Assembly (NCBI GenBank): GCA_036924285.1
Contig: JAYKYS010000005.1
Span: 20,062,001-20,126,000 of the forward strand
DNA: 64,000 nt
From: Asterella californica
Lineage: Eukaryota > Streptophyta > Marchantiopsida > Marchantiales > Aytoniaceae
Direction: 5' to 3'
The translations under genes were made by a program, and so were the position numbers. Below the pieces are notes generated by a model. It saw only the letters and a program-made list of their open reading frames with translations, had not been told where the DNA came from and made no database searches. Shown piece by piece: positions 39,705-53,467 of the stretch; the first letter of the stretch is position 1; every line of letters begins with the position of its first letter.

Positions 39705-42700
39705 TCAAAGGAGGAGGGTCATCGGATCCTCGATGTAGCCCTTAAAGGCAGCAAGCCATTGAGCGCCAATAGCACCTGCGAAAATATACCACCCTTCATC
39801 GTATGAGACATGCTTAACGCAAAATCACAATACCTACAGGAATATTAGCATCAGTAGACAAGCATCCGCGGCATGAAATTGAACTCCTACGATGCAATCA
39901 GCAAAGTAGGTTGAATTTCGTACCGTCAACAACTCTGTGGTCGCAGCTTAGTGTGACAACCATGAATATGCCAGAAGTATATTCGCCTTCTGCTCCACCT
40001 GGGACAACTCGCTTTTCCGCTGTGGTAGATCAACACACCCAGATTAGTTCTCCACTTAATAGAACACAAGTTTACCTTATGCAACTTCCCCGTCTGCTGA
40101 CACAATGGTATCAGTGCAACAGGAAGACAAGAAAACAGCCAGAGCATCTAACATAACAATGAAGGCGACTGACATTCACTTACTTGTGCCAACAGCAAGT
40201 ATACACGATTGGGGAGGGTTGATAATAGCACAAAACTGCTTGATTCCAAACGGCCCTCCTAGATTTGATACAGTAAATGTACCACCCTGCGATATTCCAC
40301 CAAATTCAAAAATGCAAGATATGATCATCGTTTAGCGTTGAAATGTACCAGACTGACAAGTTCCAGGGTACAGCAGCAAGTGGTAGAGTCGGTTGATACA
40401 TAGTATACAAACTAAGAACTACAGTTTGGTGAATAAAGCGAGTCATGGTGCTCGGTTTCTCTGGTCCCACCTCGTTCGTACAAAGTGGGGAACTGACAAT
40501 ATATTTCAGTACAGCTAACAACACACCTCATAATCAGCAGGCTTCAACGTATTTGATCGGGCCTTGTCTGCTAATGCTTTCACGTCTGCCGAAATGGCGG
40601 CGAGCCCCTTCCTGTCTGCATCCTGTTAGGTAAACCGCTCATGCTCATCAGATACGAGGGCCGTCTCAGATGTGAAGTTCACCTTTGGTAAATAATCCAT
40701 AACCACAAATAGGCTTTCAACATAAACACTATCTATAGGCCGAGCAACTCTTTTCTTGAGGAAAGGGCAGAGTACGTCCCATTATGCGTCAGAAGTACCT
40801 TGACTACGGGGACCATAAGACCGTTTTCGGTTTGCACAGCAACACTAATGTTGACGTTGTGATATCTGCAAATCAAAAGAATGAAATCAATTGCATATGA
40901 CCCTCTTAAATAATAACATGAATATTCGATATAATCGATAAAGAAAGACGCTTCAATGATTCCTGAGTTGAGAAATACGGGAAACTAAAGGCAAAACTTA
41001 CTGCCGGATGAAGTCGTCTGTCCAAGAGCTATTGCACTCAGGAACCTTCCTTGTGGCCAAAGCAGCAGCCTACATAAAACAAATTGTAACATGTGTACGG
41101 ACTGAATGAAACTCGAACCGATGAAAATAGATACAAAGTTACTTCACTACTGTGCCGAGAATATTATTATTCTAAGAGTAGCCTTGTAAGTCTAGGCGAA
41201 CACTGACATCAACGTTCCAACATGCAAATCTTAAGGGAAAAAAGATTCTGAGAGAGAGAGAGGATATTTCAGCAGGAACCGTGCTCTAGCAGTAAAGCAC
41301 GCTTGGTCCTAACACTGCTCCCCGCAATGAAACGAAGCAAAGCGAGGAGTCTTGCACGACTAGTGGGCAGTCGACTAGGTCCAGAAGATAATGTCCGGCT
41401 AATACTGCCATCACTCGTGTGCCCCCGGTAGAGCTTTCTAAAACGCATGAGCTAAAATGAACAGTACATATGTTCTGACATTGTTTACGAGGACTGCGAG
41501 ACATAACCATTATGAACACCAAGGTAGATAGATAACCTTGATCACAAAGTCGTTGAGTGACAGCTTCTTCCGTTTGGCCGCCTCTTGTGTTTGATTAAGC
41601 TGCTCTCGCAACCTATTGTCCCACAAAGCAAAACATTCAGAAAAGAAAAGAGACCATCACAGCTACTGGAGGAACCTTGAAACGCTCCCAGGACAATGCG
41701 TAAGTCTTTCTGTATAAACTATATACACTTTCTCCAGCTGGAATCTTCAGCAAAGCGGCCCTTTTCTCGGACCTTCTGTTCATTGCACAGAATGGTCAAA
41801 CGTTTCTCGAGAATCAATACTGCCACTTCCATTGAATCAAAATCTTGAACCGAAGACTCTGAATAGCAGATATCGCAATGGCGACCTTGACTCGTAAGGA
41901 CTGATTAGTCTTACATACGAAATGTGGACTCAAACCTGAGCAGATTTTCCTCTTTTATCTTCTCAAGTAGGTCAAAAGTTTCACTGCACTTACGATAGTA
42001 GCTTGTCGACTCGTGTGTCGAGACTCAAATAATAGTGGGGAATAGTCTGCTTCGACTGGAGAAGTCTACGGGCTGTTACCTGATATTAAAATTCGACAAT
42101 AAGACCAATTAGAATTCCCTTAACCACAACGTTCAAATACCCCTTGGCAAGAAAAGGTTTTTGAGACCTCCAAGAAAAACATTCGTAGAAGGCCTTATAT
42201 GTTCTCCATCCGGCGACGGCGGAAACCAGTTTACAGGAATGGGATATACCCTCTTGATTTGATTGTTCGGAATATCGGTGTAATCAACATCACCAAGTAC
42301 AGCTTGGCCTTGAGGAGCAGGAGCTGCTGATGGGGTCTCGTGTCGAGCAGGAGCAGGAGCAGGTCCAGAAGCTGTTGTCACAACGTTCTTGCCATTATTT
42401 CCGTATTGAACAATTAAGAATTTGCAACCAGTCTGCAAAACTGAAGTAGCAATAACGCGTGCATACTGAAATAAACACAAAACAATGATACAGCTCTTGA
42501 GTCACACCTAGATAATCCTCCACATCAGCCTTGATGATACGTCCGTCTGGTCCAGTTCCCTTCAAGCTCGACAGAGAAACCTAGGGGAGGTCATGGTGAC
42601 AAAGTTCAGACCTTACCAACTAACGAATCTCTGCTATAAATTGTTAGAGAACGAAGGACACAGGAGTGTACCTTGCAACCGGCACTTCTACATCAACCAA

Positions 42701-45700
42701 ATAAGAAACGACTCACATTTTTCTCCTCGGCAAGTTTCTTCGCAGCAGGGCTGGCAAAAATACGGCCGCCTTCTGATCTCGGGGTTGATGCGGCTGGTGT
42801 CTTGGATTCCTTCTCTGGAGTGGGTGACGGGGATGTTGCTGGAGGAGGAGTGGGGGTAGGAGAGGAAGCCTCTTCTGTTGGGGCTGCTTGTGGCTTTGGG
42901 GCACCACCACCTGAACCTTGATAATTACTGAAAGCGGCAACACTATCTTTGTCCTCCACCATAATGCATATACCCTGCAAAAAGAAACATCTTAGGAAAT
43001 CTATCCCTCACATGGACATTTGGACTTCGCCGACCGTCTGAAGCGTTCAGAGTAATCACCATCAGATTGCGAGGAACTATCAAGAAGAGTACGTAGTACC
43101 GCATCAAGAGAGATTATTCACAGCGTAGAGCATACGATGTACAGTAAGAACTAAACGAGAACACTATATATGATTCTTTTACTTCCTTCTTAGAACAGAC
43201 TGCGTACTCGAATCGCAAGCATAATCATGGCGCAGGCACAAGAGATCAAGCCGCTCAGGGCTACAAGTCTTTAAGTCCAAGCCCAGAGACCATCGTCTCT
43301 CAGGCTCATGCAGCGGAAAATAAAGCTTTAAACCACGCCTGAAATACTTCGACTAAGAACTGTTACCTCATTCACTTGGATATCCTTCGCACCATCACCA
43401 ACGAGAATTTTCGCGAGATAACCGTCTTCCATCGATTCCATTTCCAAGGTTGCCTTGTCCTGCATCAAATTCCGGTCGATGAGTATCTGCAAACAGTCCA
43501 TATTCACCACCAGGCTTCTTCTGTCTGTAAACGACGCTTTTCAACTAGAGATGTGAATGAAACAAGGTGGTTCCCACTAACTTCAATTCTTCTCTTACAG
43601 TTTCGATTTCACAAAGAACTTCTCCTGCTGCCACCTGGTCACCTTCTTTTTTCCTCCATTTTGCGATATTACCCTGCACGAAAGCTTTTATATCAGGGTT
43701 GGCCGAACTGGACTGATTCAGGAGAAGACGTACAGAACTAAGCGGCCGACTTGAATATCTTTTCACTCCAGACAAATCTCAGACTGCCGGAATCTTCCAT
43801 TTTACTGAGTAATCAGAACACGCAAAGGGATGGAATTTTGGGCTAGTCAAATTAGCGGCAAATAACACTCACGAACCTGTGTCATAGTCGGTGACAAAGA
43901 TGGCATTCCGATCTCCTGATGAGGAGGCACTACCACAATTAAAACACAGTTAAGCCATCAGTGCGTAGATACTACAAGAGACGCATTAGAAACACCAAAC
44001 TGAAGATACGGCCTCTGCGCTGCCTTCGTGCAGTGAAAGCACCGCCCTGCAAATTGCAGCACTCTTTTTCTGATTCTTTCTTTTTGCAAAGCACCCTGGA
44101 AAAGAAGGCATGAACCAGTTTTAACGGAGCCAGTACGTACAGTCAGACGAGTAGAACCGACATGTCTGCCCAGGGGTACATTGTCGCAGCGAAACTGTAG
44201 ATGCCAACTTCAGAGTCGACCTGTAGTTCCAGGATTAACTTAAGTACCAAATTAAGTCCAAAATCTTGAAACGGTAAGCAAAGACGTAGACAAACCGACC
44301 ACCGGCCGAGTCCGAGAACATAAGTTGAAGGCCCTCTCATCTCCCCTGACTAACGTGCACTCGGCTTGGTAGTCCAGAAACTATGACTGACCTTCCGGAC
44401 GTTCCTACTTTCGACCTACATATGCGGTATTCAGAAAATGGTACACAATATTTTCACTGCCTCTTTCCTAACGGGAACTGTCCACCCAAGAAAAGGAATA
44501 AAGTTGCGTGGAATCCGTTCTTCATGGCTGGTACATGGTTTCATGTTGTTCAGAAAACCTAAGGAATGATAAACGTCAAGAGTCACAGTTCCATCGTACC
44601 TAAATAGTCAACGAAACGCAGATCAAATCAACGTTCTCATTCCTTTGTTTACAATTCAATGAAATTCGTAACTAAAGTTAATTACGCGCATCTGAGTATG
44701 TTTCCGCCACTGCAGGTTAATTCCAAATAGTTAAAATAGTGTCCAATTCAATGTTACACAGCATGACCTCGACACAGATAAGATAGTACATGCTGAGACT
44801 CAACTCCGAACTCGGGCTGTTTATCTACAGCTCTTCAAGCTGGAAACCGCGCTTCAAGCCTTCAAGCCTTCAGCCAAGCTCAACTTTGCTCCAAAGAATT
44901 CAAAGTTCAGCTAGAAAACTCCCATTTACACGTAATTCAACGGACTCCAGCTTCCGAGCCACAAACCAGCAGCTAGAGGCCATCAGATCACCACTTAACC
45001 TTGTCCCGATGAATCATCCTGGGTCAAGCCCTTCACCAAGGAATAGAATGGGATTGACATATACGGTCTCCATACAAAGGAAAAATAATCTCCAAGGTTC
45101 AACCCTTCGATTCTACCATTAACACCATCTTAAATTCATACCTAGTCCAAATTAAAAGAGACTCCTAATATCTACTCGCTCATAAGCAAGGCAGGACGAA
45201 ACATTTTCCAGTAACAAAATGAACCCTATGTTGCCAAGAAAGAGCTTGAAATTATCAATTCAGAGATCATACAGTAATCATTTAAACCCCGGGAGCTAGA
45301 CTAGATCCGGGTACGCCTTGCATGCAGATCGTGATGAGATCCAGCTGCACTAATGTACAAGCTGACATGCTGCGTAGAATGTACTCTCAGGGGATCATGC
45401 GCACGTAAGTACATCCAAATCAATATCATAACATCTCTAACATTACAAGAACAGATCTCCTGACGCAAATCCATAATTCCATCACTGAGAGAGCTTTGAT
45501 GCATTATCACCTGGACAAAAATTCTGACGTATCTGGACGACGAGAAGACTGGCCATGAAAACTGCGCTGCAACAAACTTTTACACTGCTGTTCCGAAATT
45601 GCCCCGGATCTAACAGCCCCGGATCTAACAGCCCCGTCCAACCCTGGCCCTCGTCGAACCCTAGTAATGTAGGAAAAATAAGAAACGGTCACTCGCCGGG

Positions 45701-45728
45701 CCAGCCCTGCTGCCTGGCGACTCGCCAT
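39705..45728 (-). CDS. Pyruvate dehydrogenase E2, dihydrolipoamide acetyltransferase, mitochondrial
   Basis: Minus-strand exons: 45728-45511, 44069-43996, 43929-43877, 43673-43599, 43459-43367, 42974-42717, 42580-42508, 42440-42250, 42079-41994, 41612-41537, 41069-41002, 40865-40799, 40622-40527, 40286-40184, 40019-39924 and 39775-39705 (565 aa). The first exon ([17 protein letters not shown]) is Arg/Ser-rich like a mitochondrial presequence. One lipoyl domain follows: [17 protein letters not shown], then [10 protein letters not shown] with the lipoylated Lys near residue 142. After a Pro/Ala linker comes the E1/E3-binding domain ([31 protein letters not shown]). The catalytic domain ends SCDHRVVDG, with the active-site His, and [18 protein letters not shown]. 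It forms the core of the complex and makes acetyl-CoA. The exon 1-2 join is uncertain: a stronger acceptor at 44,096 would give an exon starting 44,095 but needs another upstream exon, possibly 44340-44296. Confidence 0.9.
45600..45635. repeat. 15-bp tandem duplication within the E2 presequence exon
   Basis: CCCCGGATCTAACAG is repeated back to back. On the minus strand it encodes the five-residue repeat in [12 protein letters not shown], inside the proposed mitochondrial presequence. Confidence 0.85.
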
Positions 45729-46306
45729 TGTCCCTTGCACTGCACTGCCAGTTCCAACCTCAACTCATCATCCCAAATTCCAATCCATTCCACAAAATAA
45801 TATCCTTCTAAAATCCTCTTAGCACTCTGCACTCTGCAATCCCATAGCAACCGTAACTTTTTATTCCCTTTCCTTCCCTCCCTAAAACTTCAGAACTTCT
45901 ATCCAAAACTGCACGCACCACCACTGAGTGCAGCGAACAATCCAAACATTCACCTTCAGCGACAGCAAATTGCCTGACTGACGCACAGCGCAGACATGAA
46001 TCGGATGCTGTACCTCCAGCCACAACACCCCCAAGCACAAGCACAAGCAGTAGCAGCAGCACCGAGCGCAGCAGCAGAGAAGAAGAACAGGGAGAAAAAG
46101 AGAAGCGCTAGGAGAGGTCCTCGGCGACAAAGAGAGTTCTGTACAGACTTCAAAATACTAACGAAGGAAACTCTCCATCTAAACAGACGAAGAACACAAC
46201 CTTCCCTTCCGGTCCCGGGCGAGTCTCCGGGAGTGGGAGGACTTCTCCAGGTCAGGAAGCTGGTGCGGTCCATAGCACACGACCAGTTGGAAAACGCGTG
46301 ACTCCT

Positions 46307-46606
46307 TGACCAGCCAAACTACTCCCGTTCTTCTCCGGTTTACATCCAGAACCTGCCGGTTTCAATGACATACTCGCTGTACACTTGGCGCTGCTGTATA
46401 AATCATTGCCCGCCATCAAAGCTGACCCACAACTACCCTTCGGCCTTCCTCTGGACAAATGGCCCAAGGTTTGTCCTGTTTATGTTGCACGATTTTTGGA
46501 CTTCACTCTTTGGTACCGGCAAAGGCCGAAAGGCCCCGAAGCCTACAGTACAGAATTTGTCCACTCTCAAAACTCGATGCCGCCTCCTTGTCCGGTCGTC
46601 CACTAA
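46307..46606 (+). other. Open frame with protein-like composition, unassigned
   Basis: A plus-strand frame is open for about 100 codons without an early ATG. It contains LHPEPAGFNDILAVHLALL, LPFGLPLDKWPKVCPVYVAR and LWYRQRPKGPEAYSTEF, more protein-like than the surrounding frames. It could be one exon of a gene divergent from E2 or a pseudogene fragment. I do not recognise the family, and no matching splice partners were established. Confidence 0.25.
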
Positions 46607-47336
46607 GGTACAGTGAAACCCTGTCATATAGTCAAGCACTTGCTGACCTGATGGTTTGTGACCAGTGCTCGGGGTAAAGCTTTTGCAGAACCGGTATTAT
46701 CTGAGGCAATGAACCAGAGTCGGTTCATATCGATCATCTACCGGTTTTTCAAATAGATAATTGGTAATTATGTATTATTATAACTGAAAATATTCCGGTT
46801 GTTCATCATTGTAACTCGACTTCTCACAATTCTAGCCGGTTTAGAATACAAAGAATGCCGAGCCCTGTAAAGTGTGTATAATATGCATGCAAAGGTGGTT
46901 TTGGGAAATGGTCGATAAAAGACAAGCTGACATTTCGAGGAAGAGATATTCTTGAAGGGGATAGAGAAAAAAATGAGTATAGAGACGAAGAAGCTGGTAG
47001 TTTGAAGCTAGTAGCATACATGATTATTTTGATAAAACAAATTTAAAAAAAAATTTCTGTAGTAATTATTAAATTTATTTTTCTTTTTATTTTATCACTG
47101 CAGTGAAAAAATAAAATCTTTTGTGTAGTGATGCAATGTTTTTTATTTAATTTAAATACTTCTCATCTGAATATAACACATGGACTGTGGGAAAAAGAAA
47201 AGCTATAAGTGTTGTGAGTTGAAACTTATCCCCTTCTACCATAAAGAAAATTTTCCAGATGAATAAAAATTATCTTTAATTAATCACATTAATTTATGAG
47301 CTAACCATGCCCACACGAAATATTAACTCATAACAT

Positions 47337-47382
47337 CTCCTCCATCTGAAAGATGGAGGAGGTGAATATGCATGCAAGATGA
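47337..47382. repeat. Hairpin repeat, copy 1 (11-bp arms)
   Basis: Arms 47337-47347 and 47351-47361 (CTCCTCCATCT / AGATGGAGGAG) pair perfectly. They are followed by GTGAATATGCATGCAAG. The same arrangement recurs, diverged, at 51,842 and more weakly at 61,442, which suggests pieces of one dispersed element, perhaps an LTR. Confidence 0.7.
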
Positions 47383-50300
47383 ATGACTATATAGCATCGT
47401 GTCTGTAAATGTATGATCACTTTATTGAAGCAAAGATGGAGAATGTAAATATGACTGTATGTTTATTTACAATTGGCGTTAAGGATGAAAACTTGCAAAA
47501 TGTGAAGTAAAACATAAATAAATGAAAATGATAAATGATAATAGGGTAAATTTGCAGAAATTTTCTTGACGACACCCTCAATAGGTTTCTTAAGTTTCAT
47601 CACACTCCTGTTAACAATGTATTGCTTCATCATACCTTTGACTTGCTATTGTCTGTGAAACCTGTCACTTTGTGATGTTAGTTGCATGTCGGATTGCACG
47701 TCAAGTTTTTTAGCATGTATAGCTTGACGTGTCTTTAATGTTAAATACTGTATTAGTAACTGAAATCGTGCAGCTAAGTTTTACGCATACCTAAATACGC
47801 GTTACTTTTTACATGTGTTACTGGCTATGTGAATTCATCTTCAAAGGTGTCCGAATATAATAGATCTAAATATACTATAATTTAAAGTTGTTTTTCAATA
47901 ATTCGAGTTAAATATTTATCTCATACATCTTTTTGCTAAATTTAATATTAAATTTGTTACACCATGTACACTTTGAGGTATGCATGAATTCAAGTTATAA
48001 ACTTTGACAAAGGTGTCTTGCAGCGAATATTTAAAATAGTTAACAGTTCACACAAGGGTCTATGCGATTTGAGTTACCAATATGGTATTTCGAATGGCAG
48101 AGGTATTTAGAAGTATTTAGTCACTGTTAAAAATAATGAAATGATGAACGACAAGATAAAATGACTAGTTTTACTATCAGTAACTAGTCAGAAGTGTGAT
48201 AAACAATACAATGTTGGGATGGCTGTGATCAAACTCAAGGAACCTGCTGGGGTGTGATCAAGCAAATTTCTGCTCTTCTTCTGCATACCGTACTCGGAGT
48301 TCAGATTCGACACTTATGTTTCCGAATATTATTTTCTGTTACGATACATTAAATTATGTAATGAATGATAAGATGTGACTTCTTTTTAACCACACTAATA
48401 TATTGTTATTAGAACTATCATATATTTCATTATTGTCTTATATATGTATCATACATTGACATATAATCGTATAAAAATTGAATCAAAGCCTTTATTTCAA
48501 GTTAAATTATAATTCATAATTGTCCTATAATATAAACATAAAGTATTTATGAAACATTATATAAAGTAATTATATTACTAAAAGATATATCTTTTTATAA
48601 TTATGACTTTGATGTTGTTGACAAATAGTGAAGAGTGATTCCTCATACTGAAACGTTTGAAACGATTACATCATGATATTAAGGGTCTAGGTAACCCAAA
48701 CCCTTCACTTTTCTGTGGCTATTGTTGCGAAATGCACTCTTCTTGGTTACCCTGAGTGATCTGCACCTGTTCATATGGTTTCCGTCTGGTTTCCAAATTT
48801 GACATAGAAGTTAACATCAGAAAGCAGAAGAAACCAACTCAGAATCGCTATCGTTTTCCAGAAAAGTAAAATTTATTTTGTTCTAAAGAATGTCAGAACG
48901 CAGCCATCTCAGATTTGAGTGTTTCTGTCTTCCGAAGAAAGCTATTTCTCTGAAGAGGGATTTTAAATTCAAACAAAGAATCTTGGGGAATATTCCCCTC
49001 GCAGACTTCACCTTTTTATGGACTTATGATCAACAAATCCATGCGATGTATATAAGTTATAGGTCGTCTTATCTTCGTTAAGTGCTTTATGAATGTGAAG
49101 TTTTATCTGTTTTTCTTGACCTTTTGAAAGTACAAGCGAAGGATTCTCAGATAATATCCTTCCCCACGTCCTTGTACAGTGAATTTCGTTTTTTCTTATC
49201 AAAAAACATGTAAGTGTTATAAATATTTATTTTAATAAGCTTTTATAGATAATTAAATTAATTCATAATATTATATGTTACCAGTCCCTGAGTAGCCAAC
49301 TCATCCTCAGAGAACTCATAAGTGAAGAGCCGGATGCTGCGTTCTTGGGGGTATAAGTCAGGAGTCCTAATTGTCAAGTAGCGCCATTTGCCGAGAACAT
49401 TTAATTAATATTCAATCTTTTCCATCGAAAGAGTTAGAATATTAATTAACATTCAGTGTACATGGGTGAATATACAGCCTTCACCCATGTAATAAACCTC
49501 TCTCATTAATGTGAATGCTAACATAATGAAGCTTAGTCTTCGAGTGACTCAATTATAAGCGTATATGTTATGCAAGGTATAATGCATTAGTTTTAACCTT
49601 TGTTTCTTTAATATACTAGTTTTTGTGTTTTTTCTTAGTTACCGAATTAAGGTATTTAATTATAGTTATCTATATTTTCAACGATTACGACTTCAGGAGT
49701 TAATAATATATAAGTGAGGTTCAAATTAATTAATAAGCAACAAAATAACACTCTATCCAAACTCTATTGTACAGGGTGAAAATATCGAAGTGTAATGACC
49801 AGTCATTGTTGCAAGGGTATACGACTTTCAAAAGTTTCATTTAACTTCATTCAAAAATATAACATATATTAAACGTTAATCTCTTTCGGATGAGAAAATT
49901 ATGGTACAAAAGATGATGAGTTACTACTGTTCATGAGTTCGAACTGAACTCACCAAGCACAAAAAGTTTTCATCGCCTCTCTGTCAGAGAAGTGCGAGAG
50001 GTCTATTAGCGGGTGTCAAAATTAACTATATAACTTTTGCCACGGTAGATCAATTTTTCACCGTGATATACTTTCGACGGAAAAGTCAGCGTGGTTTAAA
50101 TACATTTTGTTGATTACGGTATCAACTAAATGGTAGAAATACACAAAATACAGTTACCAGTCCAATTTTCACGGCAGTAACATTTTCTGCCGCGGCAGCA
50201 TTCACGGGAGCCTTCCCGTCCCCGTCTGAACCTAATCGACGGGATGAAACGTACCCGTCTGATTACATTTTGACATCCCCTATTGATCATTAGCTGTAAT

Positions 50301-50423
50301 TGTTGGGCTTCCTTGCATTATCCTAAACACATTTAAAATCACCGTTCGCATGCTTATTCATCTCTTCCATCTTCGGGTCGGAGAGGAGAAAGTGCACTAT
50401 TTTATTATTTAAACTGTTTGTTA

Positions 50424-50448
50424 ATAATTAATTAATTAATTAATTAAT
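50424..50448. repeat. (AATT)n microsatellite
   Basis: TAATTAATTAATTAAT-type tetranucleotide repeat in AT-rich intergenic DNA. Confidence 0.9.
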
Positions 50449-51763
50449 ATTAGAATTAAATTGTTGATTACTTTGTACCAAGGTTCTAGACTTGTATTTT
50501 TTAAAGCGTGTGGATAGACTTCCGTGCCGAGATTATTTTTCTATCTCTTCAGAACGGGTGGTCGGAATAACATATAATAATTTCAGATAAATTTATTTTT
50601 CGAGAACCTTTTAGTCCAGAATCCATATGTAATATTCTCTATTAACACAAAGTGGACATACCTTAAAATCGATTGAACATGTATATGCATGGTTTATCTA
50701 TTTCTGTTACATTGCCTTGCCCTCGTCCGTGCCAATAGTGCCTCTGATTTTTTGTCCGTACTCTATTCTTGTCCTCTTCTTTCCCTTTCCGTTTCTGTCC
50801 GTCCTCTTCTTTCTCTCCGGTAGAAAGTCTAGGTTGCATGCATACGCTTGCTTTTTACTTAATGATGAAAGAGTGCAGCAGGTTTAATTTATTAAAGTAA
50901 TATTTTGATCAGTAACCGGTTGGACTTATACTGTTGGAGGCGCGTTGGTATGGCTTCACTTAGGGGTTTTCTAGGACGCTTTTGCAGTTTTGTACGACTA
51001 ATATTTAACAGTTATACATTACTTTTAATTTTCAACAAAATTTAATATAGTTTTTAATATAATAATTATATTTTTTCCTCTCAAAAATACCTAGCGAAAG
51101 TGGTTGAACATGCTTATTGAGCTGAACTCCATCCACAAGGCATTTCCAGCGCCATTATGTGAGAAGTGTGGGGGCTCGAACTTGCAACTCCAAAGTGAGA
51201 AGGGAAGCTTGGGGGAAGCTCTCCCATCAAGCACTACTTTGATGAGTTACCATACACTCTACAACGACCGTAAGAGCACCCTAGAAAAAAAAACATGATT
51301 CGAAAACAGGCAAAAAGTGAGAAAGAACATCGTTTCTAAACTGTAAACTATAAAACACTAGGCAAAATTTCATCAGGCTGTGTAAGGTAATGGGTAGTGT
51401 ACATAAGTCACGGGGAAAGATAAAATTTTACCTTTGTGTATTATTCTGTGGAGGGCTCTACTCTATGGCGTGCTTTAAGTGCATACGCATGTTGGATTAA
51501 CTTCGAGATCTTTTGCTCGCTTAATGTTAGCGGGAATATATATACATATTAAATAAAATATATATTTTAAGTAAATATAATAGTATAAATAAATAATAAA
51601 ATTTATTTGTTAGTCTATGCTTGGAAACACGGGGAGAGTAGGAGATAACTTATAAGTCTTGACCGGAGTGCTGCGCTTCAGAAGATACAAGTCCAGAATC
51701 CATACTCATTAATACATTAATATACACTGGGGTTAATTTGATGCATAACCTTTCTTGCTGGAA

Positions 51764-51849
51764 GGGTTAGATATTAAATTAAACTCTTGATATATTTGTC
51801 TCTTAAGGGTTAGGTGTTAAATTAAACTCTTGTATATTTGTCTCCTCCA
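51764..51849. repeat. 43-bp tandem duplication
   Basis: Two units start at 51,764 and 51,807, each with GGGTTAG followed by TTAAATTAAACTCTTG. Small differences show that the duplication is not recent. Confidence 0.8.
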
Positions 51850-51880
51850 TCGAAAGATGGATGAGGTGAATATGCAAGTG
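51842..51880. repeat. Hairpin repeat, copy 2
   Basis: CTCCTCCATCGAAAGATGG, then ATGAGGTGAATATGCA, parallels the copy at 47,337 with one indel and few mismatches. The hairpin is imperfect here. Confidence 0.65.
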
Positions 51881-51978
51881 CTCAGACTTCATTAAGTGCA
51901 TAAGCCACTCCTTTGGGCAAAGGGCTTACTTGCATAAGCCACTTCGGACAACAGGTTAAGACGCATAAGACCATTGAT

Positions 51979-52021
51979 CGCCTAGCTATGATGAGATCAT
52001 AGCTAGGCGGTCAGTTCCTCA
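51979..52021. repeat. Palindrome overlapping a dispersed 34-bp repeat, copy 1
   Basis: Arms 51979-51992 and 51996-52009 (CGCCTAGCTATGAT and its complement) form a perfect 14-bp-arm palindrome with centre GAG. The right half is part of a 34-bp sequence (51988-52021) repeated exactly at 53468-53501. Confidence 0.9.
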
Positions 52022-53467
52022 CAGGTCGTGCTCTGAAAACGAAACATAAAGCGTACACAGCAAGGGAAAAGGAGGAGGATTCAAAGGAACAGCAAACTGA
52101 TCGACTTGACATTTGTAACCTTCCATACCATTGTTACAACAAAGTTGTAGAGAATCCAAGACAGAAGCACGGTGCGGAGACGCAGAGGACAAGTCGGATG
52201 ATGGTGGTGTCGAGGGAACAAGCAAAGGACTAGACGGGATACTAGCGTCGGACGAGAGATGAGGAGAGGCTACTGTGTCATCATTGATCCCATTCGACAC
52301 AAATTTGGTGGCCATCGACGATAAAGAAAGAGAAGTGGGAAGAGAAGTACCAGGGCTGAACCGTGGCGAAGAAAGCAATTACAAATCGAAATTCTTCGAC
52401 GAACACCGTCCAATACAACGAACCGCGCAAGCATCGAGGCAACAGATTCAAATGACAGTCCTTCTCCACTCACAATCATGCTGCCAATTTGTCCAAGATG
52501 AAAACGCCAAACCTGAAGCACAATTTCTCGATTGCTCGGTTCTCCTTCAAAGGAGAACCGTGCAAACAAGGAAATGAATTAGCGACAAAGACGACCAGCA
52601 AACTGACGACCAGCAAACTAGAAAGAACATCGTCCACGACGACACCAATCTGCGAGAAGGAGAAAATCGAAGAATGTCCCAGGCCGATCCGCGTGAGAAC
52701 GAACGAGAGAAGAACGCCGCGGGCAAGGAGCACCGACGACGACACAATGAGAAGCACGACAAGAAGTCAATGCCTCCGACGAATGCCGTGCGAACCGAAC
52801 GTGAGATACGACTGCGAGCAATCCCGTGGGAGAGGACGACGACGACACGGCGTGGAGCGTGAGATACGAATGCTGTCAATTCCGCAGCCCAGCCGTCCTC
52901 CGCCTCATTGCAGCGCCCTGCACGCGTCGTCCGCGCCTGTGCATGGCCCGAACTCGAATTTGAATTACTCCATGTGCCTTAACACATAAATCCGTAGCCC
53001 CGCAGCAGCCAAAAAAAAAGGCGTTTCCTTGCCGCCGCAAAAGAAGGCGGCTAATTTGAAGCGGAAAATTATGCGTCAAAAGCCCCCCGGCAGCCAACCG
53101 CCATTCAAGAAAACTCCGAACGGTCCCTGCTCTCTGCCGTTACGGTGCAAAGCAAGTTGGAGATGCTTATTATGTATCGTTACGAGATTCTACTTGTGAT
53201 GTTCTTCTTGTGGACGAGTCATCATAGATCACCATAGTCAATCATCTTTATCAGGCTCTTCATCCACATCTTTTTTATCTTTCTAGTATAGATTGCGATA
53301 GAGTGCAATATTTATCAGTCTGTTGTTACCTTGGATTAGATGAAGGTCTAGAGATACAACTCCTACTCTCTCATATGTAGAGATTCATTTGCCTACCGCA
53401 CATGCTGTAGATCATTTTCTATATTTGGTAGATCAGACTAGATATGTATATCTAGGTTGTCATACTA
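52022..53467. mobile_element. Probable degraded mobile element between 34-bp direct repeats
   Basis: This island differs in composition from its surroundings and is bounded by exact 34-bp copies at 51988-52021 and 53468-53501. Several overlapping ORFs on both strands (for example 52489-52989, +, 166 aa, Arg-rich; 52019-52378, -, 119 aa, Ser/Pro-rich) have no recognised domain. From about 53,160 a plus-strand frame reads LRDSTCDVLLVDESS and then VNHLYQALHPHLFYLSS, interrupted by stops. It looks like decayed coding sequence, but the class is unknown. Confidence 0.35.

Noticed and set aside
42593..42980. Plus-strand ORFs over the E2 linker exon
   Set aside because: They are shadows of the minus-strand exon encoding the Pro/Ala linker and E1/E3-binding domain.
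45996..46301. 101-aa plus-strand ORF rich in Gln/Ala then Lys/Arg, as a gene divergent from E2
   Set aside because: Low-complexity composition; opposing ORFs of similar length; no domain or confirmed splice partner. Left as unknown upstream DNA.
52489..52989. 166-aa plus-strand ORF as a host gene
   Set aside because: Arg/Thr-rich, overlapped by opposing ORFs, no domain; better treated as part of the possible mobile island.
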